Source: an uncultured Microscilla sp. (GTDB lineage Bacteria; Bacteroidota; Bacteroidia; Cytophagales; Microscillaceae). Taken from it: a stretch of DNA of 52,205 nt. Position numbers and translations under genes: made by a program. The notes under the pieces were generated by a model. That model searched no databases. It was given only the letters and a program-made list of their open reading frames with translations, and was not told where the DNA came from. Below, one piece after another: positions 16,944-27,066 of the stretch. Location of the stretch: contig NZ_CANLRP010000039.1 in assembly GCF_947493425.1 (NCBI RefSeq), positions 1-52,205 on the forward strand. Direction: 5' to 3'. Numbering within the stretch: position 1 is the first letter of the stretch; every line of letters begins with the position of its first letter.

Positions 16944-18965
16944 CTACTCGCTCAATGATAATTTTTGCTTAAGCTCAGCTACGGCAAGTTGATAAATATC
17001 TTCTACCTCTTGCAGCAATGTAGGCAACTGGTCTATATTGATCGTTTGCTTAGCGTAATTTTGTAGCTTTTCGAGGTTTTTCTCCGCCGGTTTTATACCC
17101 AATAGTTTAAAAGTAGGTTTTACTTTATGTACAGCAAGCGCCATGTCTTCCCAGTTTTGGGCTGTCATCAAAGCTCGAACTTTATCAATGTCAATACAGG
17201 TTTGATGGATAAAGAGTTCTGCAATGTCGAGAATAAAACTAGAATCACCTATAGACACCTCTTCAAGGTAACTCATGTCTATATAGGTCTCGCTCTTTGT
17301 AATTTGGGTCATTTGTACAATTTTGGCGTACAAATCTTCTTTTTTGAAAGGCTTAATCAAATAGTCATCCATCAGATCAAGTACCCCTTCGTTTCGTTCT
17401 TGCTGAGACACAGACGCAGTGAGCGCTATAATAGGCAATTGATCTGGCGATATTTGCAACACTTTTCTTATATAGTGAGTCGCCTCTGTGCCAGCCATTT
17501 CAGGCATATACACATCCATCAATACCAGGTCAAACGCTTCTTTTGCCTCCCCTTCTTTCAATAACTCTACTGCTTCTTTGCCATTAGAGACTGTGGTCAC
17601 TTTACAGTTCCACTCCTGCAATATTTGTCGGGCAAACAATAAGTTTACATCATTGTCATCAGCAAGTAAAACCTTGAGAGGTACATCGAACGGAGTAAGA
17701 ATAGAATGCCGGAAATCGGGCGAATTGGTAAGAGGCTCTATCTCTGGTGCAAGCTTAAGCGGTAATACAAAATTAAATATGGTGCCTTCGCCCCAACGAC
17801 TGCTCACGCTAATGCGCCCCCCCTGTAATTCTATGAGTTGTCTTACGATGCTTAAACCCAGCCCGGTACCTCCATACAACCTAGTAGTTTGCTCACTGGC
17901 TTGCTGGTAGGGTTCAAAAATTTGTTGTAAACGTTCTTTCTTGATACCTATGCCAGAGTCTTTTACTATAAAATCTAATTGTATTTGCTCTGCTTGATCA
18001 GAAGCAGGGACAAGGTCAGCAAATTTTATCTCTACGCTTACTTCTCCCTCACTGGTAAACTTAATGGCATTACCTACCAGGTTGTACAAGATTTGAGTCA
18101 ACCGGACTTTGTCACCCAGCACCTCCTCTGGCACATCGGCAGCTAATACTGTATTGACTTGTATGCCCTTTTGCATAAATTTTTGTTTGAAACTCAATAC
18201 AATATTTTGCAACATTTCGGGTAGGTTAATGTGCGTTTCTTCAAACTGCATCTGCCCTGACTCTATTTTTGACATATCTAACACATCGTTTACAATGGTT
18301 ACCAGGTGATTGCCGGATGATTGAATAGCTTTTAAGTAATCGGCATGGTGTGGGTTGGTCATTACTTCCAGCAACAAATCTGTCAGCCCAATGATGCCAT
18401 TGAGTGGAGTGCGTAACTCGTGGCTGATTTCGGCAAAAAAGTTAGACTTAAATTGTTCTATCCGTTTAAGTTCTTCATTTTTGAGTTGAAGTAATTCTTT
18501 TTCAAGTTCAATGGAACGGTTTTGTACTGCTAATAGTTCTTTTTGAATGGCAGATTCTTTTCCTTCTTGTTGAATCTGAAAAATATATTGATAGGCGTCA
18601 GGGTGATGCTCTATTACCAGCAACAGTGTAGGTACTTGATTGTTTAATATGCATTCTATGCGACAATCCAGCACTTTGAAACTGGTATCTATGCCACTGA
18701 CAAAGTTTTCGAGACGGGGAAACTCCAACGGAGACTGTCCGGGCTCAAGCAACGCCAGGGTGTCTTGCAGGCTTTCTAAAAACGGAAAAACAGAAAAAAT
18801 AGATTGGTTGAGGTAACCGTTGAGGTCTAGCAATGTATTGCAGGTTTGTACAAGCTTGCCCTCTGGGGTAAACAGTATAAACTGGCAACGGTCGGCTAAA
18901 TAACGTGCTTTGTAAATATCTAAATTTTCCATACTGAACAATTCTTCGGTATTCCATGGTGGCAA
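16944..18965 (-). CDS. Hybrid histidine kinase with receiver and HPt domains
   Basis: The 673-residue protein has a PAS-like sensor (residues 20-140), a coiled coil, a HisKA domain with the phospho-accepting His in FFAEISHELRTPLNG near 180, an ATPase domain with N, G1 and G2 boxes (NLVGNAIKFTSEG, DSGIGIKKE, GGTGLGLSI), a receiver (VLLADDND, LVLMDVYMPEM, ALTA, KPF), and a C-terminal HPt helix bundle with AVHKVKPTFKLLG. It has no membrane segment, so it is cytoplasmic. It is convergent with the GTPase operon, 68 bp away, and shares its PAS-like domain with the operon's last gene. Translation may begin at Met12 (18932). Confidence 0.88.
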   Translation of the reverse strand: MPPWNTEELFSMENLDIYKARYLADRCQFILFTPEGKLVQTCNTLLDLNGYLNQSIFSVFPFLESLQDTLALLEPGQSPLEFPRLENFVSGIDTSFKVLDCRIECILNNQVPTLLLVIEHHPDAYQYIFQIQQEGKESAIQKELLAVQNRSIELEKELLQLKNEELKRIEQFKSNFFAEISHELRTPLNGIIGLTDLLLEVMTNPHHADYLKAIQSSGNHLVTIVNDVLDMSKIESGQMQFEETHINLPEMLQNIVLSFKQKFMQKGIQVNTVLAADVPEEVLGDKVRLTQILYNLVGNAIKFTSEGEVSVEIKFADLVPASDQAEQIQLDFIVKDSGIGIKKERLQQIFEPYQQASEQTTRLYGGTGLGLSIVRQLIELQGGRISVSSRWGEGTIFNFVLPLKLAPEIEPLTNSPDFRHSILTPFDVPLKVLLADDNDVNLLFARQILQEWNCKVTTVSNGKEAVELLKEGEAKEAFDLVLMDVYMPEMAGTEATHYIRKVLQISPDQLPIIALTASVSQQERNEGVLDLMDDYLIKPFKKEDLYAKIVQMTQITKSETYIDMSYLEEVSIGDSSFILDIAELFIHQTCIDIDKVRALMTAQNWEDMALAVHKVKPTFKLLGIKPAEKNLEKLQNYAKQTINIDQLPTLLQEVEDIYQLAVAELKQKLSLSE

Positions 18966-19035
18966 GAAGGGCGTGCAAGTTTGAGAGTATCCCCTATATT
19001 ATAACATTGAATTGATAAATTTAAAGCTTTTGAAT

Positions 19036-19620
19036 ATGAAAATGAAAAATTGGTTGCATAATTCATTCCTGCTTTGTTCAATTATGACATTATGCGGGCT
19101 CATGGCTTGCGAAAATCCGAATAAAACAGTAGCGGGTACTGCCAAGCCTTACTTTGACCTGAAGGGTTTTGTTCAAACACAAATAACCTGGCTCAACCAA
19201 CAACAACCTCAAGTAAAAAAACAAATACGCAATGAGAGTAAACTTATTACCAAGACCTTGGCGATTAAAAACTGGGAAAAAGAGTTACACATGTTTATCA
19301 ATGCTGATATAAACAAAGCTGCGCTGATTGGTACTTATGACATTACTAAAGAGGGAAAAACCATCAAGTATACTACAAAAGAGGGAAAGAATTCGGTAAA
19401 AGAGATGATTGTAGAACTGGGCAATGATAAAAAGGTAGCCAAATCAGTAAAGATTACTGTGGGCAATGACAATGTGTTGTTTGCTTCTGGCACCAAACTT
19501 AGTTTCCAGTGCCAAAACAAAGGCAATAATTACCGAATTACAACCTATACAATCGATGGTTTTCAGAAAATTATTATGCGCGACAAACGCCCCTATTTTA
19601 TCCATGCAGAAGTGCTTTAA
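19036..19620 (+). CDS. Putative lipoprotein, unknown function
   Basis: An N-terminal signal peptide ends in LCGLMAC followed by Glu, a type II lipobox. The mature protein of about 165 residues is lysine-rich. The second half is predicted beta (GTYDITKEGKTIKYTT, VELGNDKKVAKSVKITVGND). I recognise no family. I use the start at 19036 (MKMKNWLH) because earlier in-frame residues lie before the signal peptide. It is convergent with the ABC permease gene. Confidence 0.6.
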   Translation: MKMKNWLHNSFLLCSIMTLCGLMACENPNKTVAGTAKPYFDLKGFVQTQITWLNQQQPQVKKQIRNESKLITKTLAIKNWEKELHMFINADINKAALIGTYDITKEGKTIKYTTKEGKNSVKEMIVELGNDKKVAKSVKITVGNDNVLFASGTKLSFQCQNKGNNYRITTYTIDGFQKIIMRDKRPYFIHAEVL

Positions 19621-19710
19621 CCTTCACAGGGGCAAGCTTCGCGTCTTTGAGTACAGAGACATATCGGCACCCAAGGGTGCGAAGCTAAACACTTGTTTTT
19701 TATACTACTC

Positions 19711-22155
19711 TTACTCGTCTTTGAGCACTTCTATGGGGTTTACCTGCGACACTTTGAACACTTGCACGCTTACTGTAAGCAAGGCAATAAGTAAAGCAAG
19801 TAAGGCAGAGAAGATAAATACAAACCAATGTTTGTATATGGGCAAGTGATAGGCAAAGTTTTGCAGCCAACCATGCATCATCCAGGCACCAAAAATGCCC
19901 CCAAACAAACTTGCCCACACTACCAAACGCAAAAAGTCAAACGACATTAAGCGTAAAATACTGGGAATAGATGCCCCTAAAACCTTTCGTATGCCTATTT
20001 CTTTTACCCGTTGTTCGGCAGTAAACGAGGCAAGCCCCAATAACCCCAAACAAGCAATAAAAATGGTAATGCCGGAAAACGCCATAAAGATTTGCCCTCG
20101 CACTTCGTCGGCTTGGTATTGTTTGTTAAACTTCTTATCCAGAAAATAGCTCTCATACGCATATTTTTTCTCGTATTTATTCCAGGTTTTTTTGATAAAA
20201 TCAAGGGTTTTACCAACCCCTCCCGGCTTGAGTCTTACCAACAGGTACCCCATGTGTCCTTGTTTGCGTGGAGATATCAATCTAAGGGCTAAAGGTTGTA
20301 TTTTTTTATGCAACGATGTCAAGTGAAAATTCTTGACCACCCCTACTACTTTCGCATCATATCCTTTTACAAGTTTACCCAGGCTATCGGTACGCAAATA
20401 GACCTTTTTTCCCAAGGCTTTTTTCCAACCCATTTTTTTTACAAAAGCCTCGTTTACCACCAGTGCTTTAGAGGTATCAGTAACAGTCGTGCGTGAATAA
20501 AAACGGCCTTTTTTCATTTCGATGCCCATCATGTCTAAGTAGTCGTAGCCTACCATTAATATGTGCGCCAACGTAATCTGAATTTTGCCTTGAGCATTTT
20601 CTACCGGAAAAGCATCGGTGCCACTGCCACCATCTTGTCCTGGCACATTACTCGTAAAGGCCACTTCTTTGACCCCTTGATGCTTGAGTAAGTCTTTCCT
20701 TATTAAGTCATTTCGCTGAAGGTTGGTGGTATCACCAAAGGTTCTGATCACCACTACTCGTTCTTTGTTAAACCCTAAGTCTTTGTTGCGAATAAACTGT
20801 AGTTGATTATATACTATCCAAGTACCTATAATCATCGTAATAGAAATAGAAAACTGGAAAATGACCAATCCACGGCGTAAAAAGGCGGCATTCCGACTGC
20901 TCACATACTTGCCTTTAAGCACCCTTACTGGATGAAAACTAGACAAGAAAAAAGCGGGATAACTGCCACTAATGAGCCCCACCAACAACATAATAAGTGT
21001 CAACAGACCAAATACTGAAGGGTCGCTATACTCTACGACCAACTGCTTGCCTGATACATAGTTGAAATAAGGCAATGATAGCTCTACCAAGGTAATACTA
21101 ATGACTAATGAGATAAGGGTAAGCAGTACTGATTCGAGCAAAAACTGTAAGATGAGTTGACTACGGTATGATCCTACCACTTTGCGAATGCCCACTTCTT
21201 TGGCTCGCCCCGCTGACCGTGCAGTGGCTAAGTTCATGTAGTTGATGGCAGCAATGAGCAACATAAATATAGCCACTGCCGCCAATATGTATAAGTAAGC
21301 TTTATTTCCTTTAATGGTTTCGTCATCTTCGTAGGCAAACTCAGACAAATGTATGTCTACCAAAGGGTCTACCCTAAAACCCGCAGTTACCTTAAAATGC
21401 TTAAAATCGCCTACCATATATTTAGTAAAAACCGTTTGAACATTTTTGCGAAAGCTTTCAATTTTTGCCTTGGGTTTTAGCAATACATAGGTGTAGTAAT
21501 TGGCACTGCCCCAACCATTCACATCCTTGGGGTCATAAATGGTCGCATAAGACACCAACGCAGGAAATCGCAAATGTGAGTTTTTTGGCAGGTCTTCCAT
21601 TACTCCAGTCACTTTATTACTTTGGTTGTCAAACACCTTGATTACCTTACCTATAGCGTTGCCTGCCCTGCCAAAAAACTGCTTTGCAACCGTTTTGGTC
21701 AGGACTATAGAATTGGGTTGGGTCAACACTTTGTTGGGGTCGCCTTTGATAAGTTTATGAGAAAACACTTTGAAATAGTTGGAGTCGGCATAGTGAATCC
21801 CGTTCAGGTATAGTTTTTTGTCTTTGTATCTGATAGGTTTTTTTTCGGTGCCCCTAAATAGCCTTACAGATTGGGCGACTTCGTTGGGAAACTCTTTAGG
21901 CAATACTGGGGCGAGGCGCTCCGACGAACTGGCAAAGTATTGCGGGGGTTTACCCTCTAACTTAAACCAGGTAGACACCCGATAAATGCGGTCGGCTTTT
22001 TCGTGGTAACGGTCAAAACTCAACTCATCGTTGATATATAAGTACAACAACAACGCACAGGCCATTCCAATAGAAAGTCCGGCAATGTTGATGAAAGTAT
22101 ATATTTTGTGACGGCTAAGGTTACGTAGAGATATTTTAAGGTAATTCTTTAACAT
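19711..22155 (-). CDS. MacB/FtsX-type ABC transporter permease
   Basis: An 814-residue inner-membrane protein with two FtsX-like units. The N terminus LKNYLKISLRNLSRHKIYTFINIAGLSIGMA is typical of this Bacteroidota family, followed by a periplasmic MacB_PCD domain (50-270). Transmembrane helices lie near 285-310, 335-360, 385-405 and 430-450, then a second periplasmic domain, and three helices at the C terminus around IGIRKVLGAS. Such permeases work with an ATPase as mechanotransmitters or exporters of lipids and peptides. No ATPase gene is adjacent. Confidence 0.88.
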   Translation of the reverse strand: MLKNYLKISLRNLSRHKIYTFINIAGLSIGMACALLLYLYINDELSFDRYHEKADRIYRVSTWFKLEGKPPQYFASSSERLAPVLPKEFPNEVAQSVRLFRGTEKKPIRYKDKKLYLNGIHYADSNYFKVFSHKLIKGDPNKVLTQPNSIVLTKTVAKQFFGRAGNAIGKVIKVFDNQSNKVTGVMEDLPKNSHLRFPALVSYATIYDPKDVNGWGSANYYTYVLLKPKAKIESFRKNVQTVFTKYMVGDFKHFKVTAGFRVDPLVDIHLSEFAYEDDETIKGNKAYLYILAAVAIFMLLIAAINYMNLATARSAGRAKEVGIRKVVGSYRSQLILQFLLESVLLTLISLVISITLVELSLPYFNYVSGKQLVVEYSDPSVFGLLTLIMLLVGLISGSYPAFFLSSFHPVRVLKGKYVSSRNAAFLRRGLVIFQFSISITMIIGTWIVYNQLQFIRNKDLGFNKERVVVIRTFGDTTNLQRNDLIRKDLLKHQGVKEVAFTSNVPGQDGGSGTDAFPVENAQGKIQITLAHILMVGYDYLDMMGIEMKKGRFYSRTTVTDTSKALVVNEAFVKKMGWKKALGKKVYLRTDSLGKLVKGYDAKVVGVVKNFHLTSLHKKIQPLALRLISPRKQGHMGYLLVRLKPGGVGKTLDFIKKTWNKYEKKYAYESYFLDKKFNKQYQADEVRGQIFMAFSGITIFIACLGLLGLASFTAEQRVKEIGIRKVLGASIPSILRLMSFDFLRLVVWASLFGGIFGAWMMHGWLQNFAYHLPIYKHWFVFIFSALLALLIALLTVSVQVFKVSQVNPIEVLKDE

Positions 22156-22933
22156 TCAATTATTTAATCCAAGGTTATCGATGGTTTTCTATGGTACTAA
22201 TGGCAATCTTTAACTGTTTGTCATATACAATAAGCATTGGGATTGATCTACTTTTACTAAATAAGTTTTTAGCTTCCCATGTACTTGATACATAAATATA
22301 GATGCTAAAGTTATCCACTTGGATGCATACATTCGCAAACATTTATTTGCTAGATTATCCACAAAAACATAACCAACTGATTTTCAAACGCTTTAAATAA
22401 AAAAAATAAATATATTAGTTCTGATTTTAAAATACGCAAAAATGCCTTCTTTCTGGTAAAATCAAGCAACAAGTTTCGTTTTTATGAAAAACTGGCAGGT
22501 GTAGCAATTGCTTCTATAACATCTCATTTTTTTCATAAGCTAACGAATAGCAGGATCATTGGTTCTTTGCTCCCTCTACTCTGCCCAGCTTTTAACTCGT
22601 ATCTTTGTTGAGCTCAACACAGTAAAACTGTTTCGATGAATCGGGATTTAGAAAACATCATCTTTGCCTCGCTTGCTCTCCGAGAATAAGCCTGGAGTTG
22701 TAAACCAAACTTGATTTGGAGGTTAGCTGCCTTTACCAATTGATAAATTCTGCTATACGGAGCCGATCGAAACCCTAAAATAAGTTGTTTTTTGAGCTTC
22801 TGGGTGGCTTGATTTGTGGGGACACAAATGAGCGCGAAAAATAGTAGGGAAGAGTATACGCCCTCCTATCTTGTTACAAACAATTTTTTAGTAAGATCAA
22901 TTCTTTCTTTCGTTTTTTTTATAGATTAGCAAC
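22156..22933. other. Gene-free gap between the permease and sirtuin genes
   Basis: In 778 bp I see no credible reading frame. The left half is very A+T-rich and must hold the permease promoter. The right half is closer to average composition and contains TTTGTG-GGGA-CACAAA at 22814-22829. It may hold gene remnants that I cannot identify. Confidence 0.35.
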
Positions 22934-23764
22934 ATGGAGCACGAAAAAATTCAACAATTTATAGACTGGCTGCAATACGCCGATTTGCTGATGGTACACA
23001 CGGGTGCAGGTATGAGTAAGGATTCGGGGGTGCCTACTTACCGCGAAGATGGAGCTGGGGAATGGGGCAAGGTATCGGGCGAACGGGAAGGAAGCATTTT
23101 TGAGATTATGAACCCCACTTATATGGATGAGCACCCTGTGTATATGTGGAAAAGATTTACTCGACGCAGTCAGCAATTTAAAGATTTGGTGCCACACCAG
23201 GGATACTTTATCTTGATGGATTGGATTAAACGGTTTAACCTTGACTATTTTTTTATTACCTCTAACATAGATGGACAACACCTAAAAGCAGGTGCCACTA
23301 AAGATAAAGTACGTGAAGTGCACGGCTCTATTTTTCACCTGCAGTGCTCGGTACCTTGCCATCAGGAAGTATGGGAAGGAGATACAAATGAGGCAATAGA
23401 TGTAAATAATGAAAACCTACAACCTGAAGATTTGCCCAAATGCCCCAAGTGCGGCAAAATGTCGCGCCCTAATGTGTATATGTTTCGTGACCATACCTAT
23501 GTGCCAGCCCGGTCGAAGTGGCAAAAAAGCAACTTGGAAAAAACCCTTGCTGCACACACAAAAGTCTTAGTGCTTGAGATTGGCTCTGGTCCTCATGTAC
23601 AAACCATCCGGGCAATGACGCGCAAAATAGTACGAGAGAAAAACGCAAAACTCATAAGAATAAACCCTGATTACTCTGATGTAAGAGCCCCTCATATGGG
23701 CATTGCCGATGGTGCTTTGGCTACTTTGGGCGCAGTGCACAATGAAGTGGTAAAAATGTTTTGA
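22934..23764 (+). CDS. Sir2-family NAD-dependent protein deacylase
   Basis: Removes acyl groups from lysines while consuming NAD, in the cytoplasm. The Rossmann fold shows HTGAGMSKDSGVPTYRE near residue 22, the NAD-binding TSNIDGQHLKAGA (usual form TQNID.LH), and the catalytic His in VHGSIFHLQC. A zinc-binding pair follows, CSVPC and CPKCG, about 35 residues apart. IGSGPHVQ stands where GTSLxV is usual. The family assignment is secure, but several motif positions differ, so substrate preference may too. The next gene begins two bases after its stop. Confidence 0.85.
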   Translation: MEHEKIQQFIDWLQYADLLMVHTGAGMSKDSGVPTYREDGAGEWGKVSGEREGSIFEIMNPTYMDEHPVYMWKRFTRRSQQFKDLVPHQGYFILMDWIKRFNLDYFFITSNIDGQHLKAGATKDKVREVHGSIFHLQCSVPCHQEVWEGDTNEAIDVNNENLQPEDLPKCPKCGKMSRPNVYMFRDHTYVPARSKWQKSNLEKTLAAHTKVLVLEIGSGPHVQTIRAMTRKIVREKNAKLIRINPDYSDVRAPHMGIADGALATLGAVHNEVVKMF

Positions 23765-23766
23765 TA

Positions 23767-24432
23767 ATGGATGATACCATACGTATAGTACAAATAACGG
23801 ATCCTTATCTTTTAGCCAACATTCATTACCCAGAGGTGCTTCCAATACAAGTGTTTGAGAATATACTTGCACACATCAATCTATTGCCTCACCCTCCCGA
23901 CTTGCTGATACTTACCAGTGAGGTACTACAGCAACGAAGAAATGACACACTCCAGCTTTTACAAAAATTGGATATTCCTTTTTATTGGGTGGCACATGAG
24001 CAGAATACGTCTTTCAATGTGAAAGGTACTCACTTTATTATGCTCAATAGTTGCTCAAAAAACCATAGCCAGGGTTATTTGGGTAACGATACATTGGATT
24101 TTTTGCAAAACGACCTTGAAAACTCCTGGGCTTACCCTTGTATTGTTACTTTGCATCATCATCCGCTTGCCATTCGTACCTTGACCCCACCTAAAGACAC
24201 ACTCAAAGATGCTGGGCAATTTCTAAGCATCATTGATCAATTTTACCACATCAAAGCAGTGTTGTTTGGGCATATTCACCATGACTTTATGCTCGAACGC
24301 AACGACATTTGGTTTTTTGCCTCTCCAGCCATTTGTCCAATAAGCCCTCATAACCCTGCTGTAGTTTTTCAGTACCGTCTGCTTGACTTAACCAGTGAGG
24401 GAGAGGTAGAGGCGAGTTTGGTGCAGGTGTAG
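23767..24432 (+). CDS. Calcineurin-like phosphoesterase with altered metal ligands
   Basis: The 221-residue protein follows the fold of Icc/CpdA-type phosphodiesterases. IRIVQITDPYL stands where D-x-H begins the active site, LLILTSEV where GD is usual, and VAHEQ where GNHD/E is usual, so several N-terminal metal ligands are missing. The C-terminal ligands are retained in TLHHHPL and LFGHIHHDF. It may bind only one metal or be inactive. It begins two bases after the sirtuin stop codon and is very likely co-expressed with it. Confidence 0.65.
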   Translation: MDDTIRIVQITDPYLLANIHYPEVLPIQVFENILAHINLLPHPPDLLILTSEVLQQRRNDTLQLLQKLDIPFYWVAHEQNTSFNVKGTHFIMLNSCSKNHSQGYLGNDTLDFLQNDLENSWAYPCIVTLHHHPLAIRTLTPPKDTLKDAGQFLSIIDQFYHIKAVLFGHIHHDFMLERNDIWFFASPAICPISPHNPAVVFQYRLLDLTSEGEVEASLVQV

Positions 24433-24932
24433 GGCTTAGGTAATAGCAAGTAGTGAGCAATAAGCTACAAATCGTGAGATATATTTGCCTCAGGGTTTAG
24501 TTTAGTAAAACTACAAAAATAACCTACCCTGTTTGACTAAACTCTTACTGTCATACTTTATTGATGAACAGGAATTTCCCCTTGTCTTTTGGTTACTTGT
24601 GAAGACACAAGCAACGGCGTAACAGCAGCCAAATGCCTTTTGTAGGGGCAATCCTTTATGGTTGCCCTAGTGTAGTAAATTTCATCGCTTGGCGCCCCTT
24701 AGTATTTTGAGAGGTTTTGCTACTCAAGTAAGTTTGGCGACTTCCATTCATCCAAGCCTTCTACGGAAGGGTTTCAACAACCGACCCCGGTTCCAGCACC
24801 TGAGGGCACTTTTCAGTATTCCGAAAAACGAGCATAGAAGGTTATTCTGCGATTATTAATGACGCATTGGCCAGGGCTTAAAAGAGCGAGGGCACTAGTT
24901 GACACGCTACCTTAAACTAAAAACTCTAGGTT
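24433..24932. other. Gene-free gap with a GGGCAA hairpin
   Basis: No gene is seen in 500 bp between convergent genes. TAGGGGCAATCC at 24643 and GGTTGCCCTA at 24660 form a stable hairpin without a T-run. A short phrase, GCAATAAGCTACAA near 24455, recurs with small changes near 48850 and 48976. Confidence 0.4.
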
Positions 24933-26051
24933 TTAAAAAGCTTCTCCTATTTCTAAATAAAACCCAGCTGACCCATCGCTGCCTCTGCCATAGTCTACCC
25001 GGATATTGGTGCGATTTTGTTTGTCTATTTCAAAGCGCAAGCCTAAGCCATAAGACATTTTTGCATTGGCAATGTCAAACTTACTAATCTCACTGGCTAC
25101 ATCCCCTACTCCAGTAAAAGCGGTCATTCCAATCCATCGCCATATTGGAAGCCTGTACTCTACCTGAGCCGCCATGTAGTCGTTTTGGCGGTAACGCCCC
25201 TGATAAAACCCGCGCATAATAGTGCCTCCTCCAAACTCTGACAATTCTTTATAAGGAGCGGTGCCAGTAATAAAGTTGCCATACCCTTGAATAGCAAGAA
25301 TATGCTTGCGGTGGGCAAAAAGCTTGAAGTATTTCCGCAAATCAACCGTTACAGTGCTATAATCAAACTCTCCACCCAAGTCAGACCCATAATTATAGTT
25401 AGAAAGCTCAAGGTAAGCTCCCTTATAAGGCGCCAGAATATTGTCGCGACTATCGTATACTACTGCTGCTCCTAAACCCGATACTTTGGAGCCGTTATAG
25501 CCAGGTACCTGACTGGTTTCGAGCAAACCACCTTCAGTAGGTCTTACCTGAAACATTTCTACATAACGATATTGCAAACCGACAAAAAGTTTTTGGGTGA
25601 TTTTGCGCAATACCCTGTTTTCTACTCTTACCCTACGATAACTTACCAGTTCTTCGTTTTCTTTCGGTAGCCGATTGCCTATGCCATAATAAAACTCAGG
25701 AAAAAACAGGTAGGAAAAGCGCCCGTTGATGACATATTTTTCTTCGTTGGTAAAAAGAGTATACCTGGCTGTACCATCTATTTGCCCTTGTGCAGTGTAT
25801 AAAAAATAGGTTTGAAGGTTGGAAGCACGGGTAGCTTTTTTGTTTTTGCCCATCTTAAAACTCAACGAGGCAAGCGCCCCTAGCCCAAACCTGGTTTCGG
25901 GTGAGTAGTACAACACGGGTAAAGTAATCATTTTCACATTTTTCTCTTTCTTTTGTTGGGTAGTAGTATCAGTTTGCGCCTGAGACAAATTGACTTTGGT
26001 AAAGACTATCCAAACCAATAATAACACTGACAAAGCTATTCTAAATTTCAT
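24933..26051 (-). CDS. Outer-membrane beta-barrel, BamA/surface-antigen type
   Basis: A signal peptide (residues 1-26) precedes a barrel of about 340 residues rich in alternating aromatic and polar strands: VLYYSPETRFGLGAL, RYTLFTNEEKYVINGRFSYL, AAVVYDSRDNILAPYKGAYLELSNY, GTIMRGFYQGRYRQND, YGLGLRFEI. The RGF(Y)xGRYR motif and the C-terminal Phe are typical of Omp85/Bac_surface_Ag barrels. There are no POTRA repeats, so it is the barrel alone. Its role is unknown. Confidence 0.8.
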   Translation of the reverse strand: MKFRIALSVLLLVWIVFTKVNLSQAQTDTTTQQKKEKNVKMITLPVLYYSPETRFGLGALASLSFKMGKNKKATRASNLQTYFLYTAQGQIDGTARYTLFTNEEKYVINGRFSYLFFPEFYYGIGNRLPKENEELVSYRRVRVENRVLRKITQKLFVGLQYRYVEMFQVRPTEGGLLETSQVPGYNGSKVSGLGAAVVYDSRDNILAPYKGAYLELSNYNYGSDLGGEFDYSTVTVDLRKYFKLFAHRKHILAIQGYGNFITGTAPYKELSEFGGGTIMRGFYQGRYRQNDYMAAQVEYRLPIWRWIGMTAFTGVGDVASEISKFDIANAKMSYGLGLRFEIDKQNRTNIRVDYGRGSDGSAGFYLEIGEAF

Positions 26052-26413
26052 TTGTATATGGTTTTACTTCCAATAATGGTTTCTAAATCTTAGTTTTAAA
26101 TTTTAGTCAACATATAAGCTACTTTTCTGAATGAAAAATCGTTTTTCAGAAAAGCATTGTTTATGGTATAGTAAAAGTACATTTTTTTTATAGAATGTGC
26201 TTTTGTTCAAGTATTAAATTCAACATTGCTTAAAATCAGTCTTTAGGTGCAAAGGACTACTTTATGTACTGTACTTTGTGACAAAAAAACTTGTGTAACT
26301 ATGGCAAATTGATGTTTTTTTGTGCTTTGTATAACCTCAAAACCTGCTGGTAAAGACTTTGATGATATGCTAAACCATTGGCTTTATAAGATAATTTTCA
26401 AACCTCAGATAGT
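26052..26413. other. Divergent promoter gap
   Basis: A 362-bp A+T-rich spacer separates the divergent barrel and LOG-family genes and must contain both promoters. CGATTTTTCATT-type sequence near 26130 and GAAAAATCG/CTTTTCTGAA halves give a weak inverted repeat around 26122-26152. I see no gene. Confidence 0.35.
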
Positions 26414-26995
26414 ATGAACAGTATTTGTGTTTTTTGTGGTTCCAGATCTGGAGCTAACCCTATTTACCGCGAGAAAGCTACGCACGTCGGACATATTTTA
26501 GCAAAAAAAGGCCTAAAGCTGGTCTATGGAGCTGGCAAGGTAGGGCTCATGGGAGCAGTAGCTGACGCAATGTTAGCCAAAGGTGGAGAGGTGATTGGGG
26601 TAATTCCACAGTTTTTGGTAGACAAAGAGGTAGCCCATGATGGTATCAATGAATTAATTATTGTGGAATCTATGCATGAACGGAAGCAAAAAATGACCAA
26701 AATGGCAGATGCTTTCTTGATTTTGCCAGGAGGTATAGGTACCATGGAAGAATTTTTTGAAGTATACACCTGGGGACAATTGGGTTTGCATCAAAAACCC
26801 ATTGGTATACTCAATGTAGGGAGTTATTATGATCTAATGATTCAGTTTTTGAATCATACAGTAGGTCAAGGGTTTATGAGCCAATCTACCAAAGACATTG
26901 TTTTTACTGACACCAACCCTGAGGCTTTGTTAAGAAAAATGCGAAGTTATAAAGCTCCTGACATAGACAAGTTATTGAATATTGAGCGCACCTAA
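26414..26995 (+). CDS. LOG-family nucleoside monophosphate phosphoribohydrolase
   Basis: The 193-residue Rossmann-like protein carries the family motifs ICVFCGSRSGANP at the N terminus, VYGAGKVGLMGAVADA, SMHERKQKM, and PGGIGTMEEFFEV. The last two are the active-site signature of LONELY GUY cytokinin-activating enzymes and bacterial relatives, which split a nucleoside 5'-monophosphate into base and ribose 5-phosphate. Length is normal. It is 71 bp upstream of a DUF6483-like gene on the same strand. Confidence 0.9.
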   Translation: MNSICVFCGSRSGANPIYREKATHVGHILAKKGLKLVYGAGKVGLMGAVADAMLAKGGEVIGVIPQFLVDKEVAHDGINELIIVESMHERKQKMTKMADAFLILPGGIGTMEEFFEVYTWGQLGLHQKPIGILNVGSYYDLMIQFLNHTVGQGFMSQSTKDIVFTDTNPEALLRKMRSYKAPDIDKLLNIERT

Positions 26996-27066
26996 CCAAT
27001 ATAGAGTAAATCCCTGTTTGGACATATCCAAACATAAAAGCATAGGGTAAACTTGAAGTGAAATAA

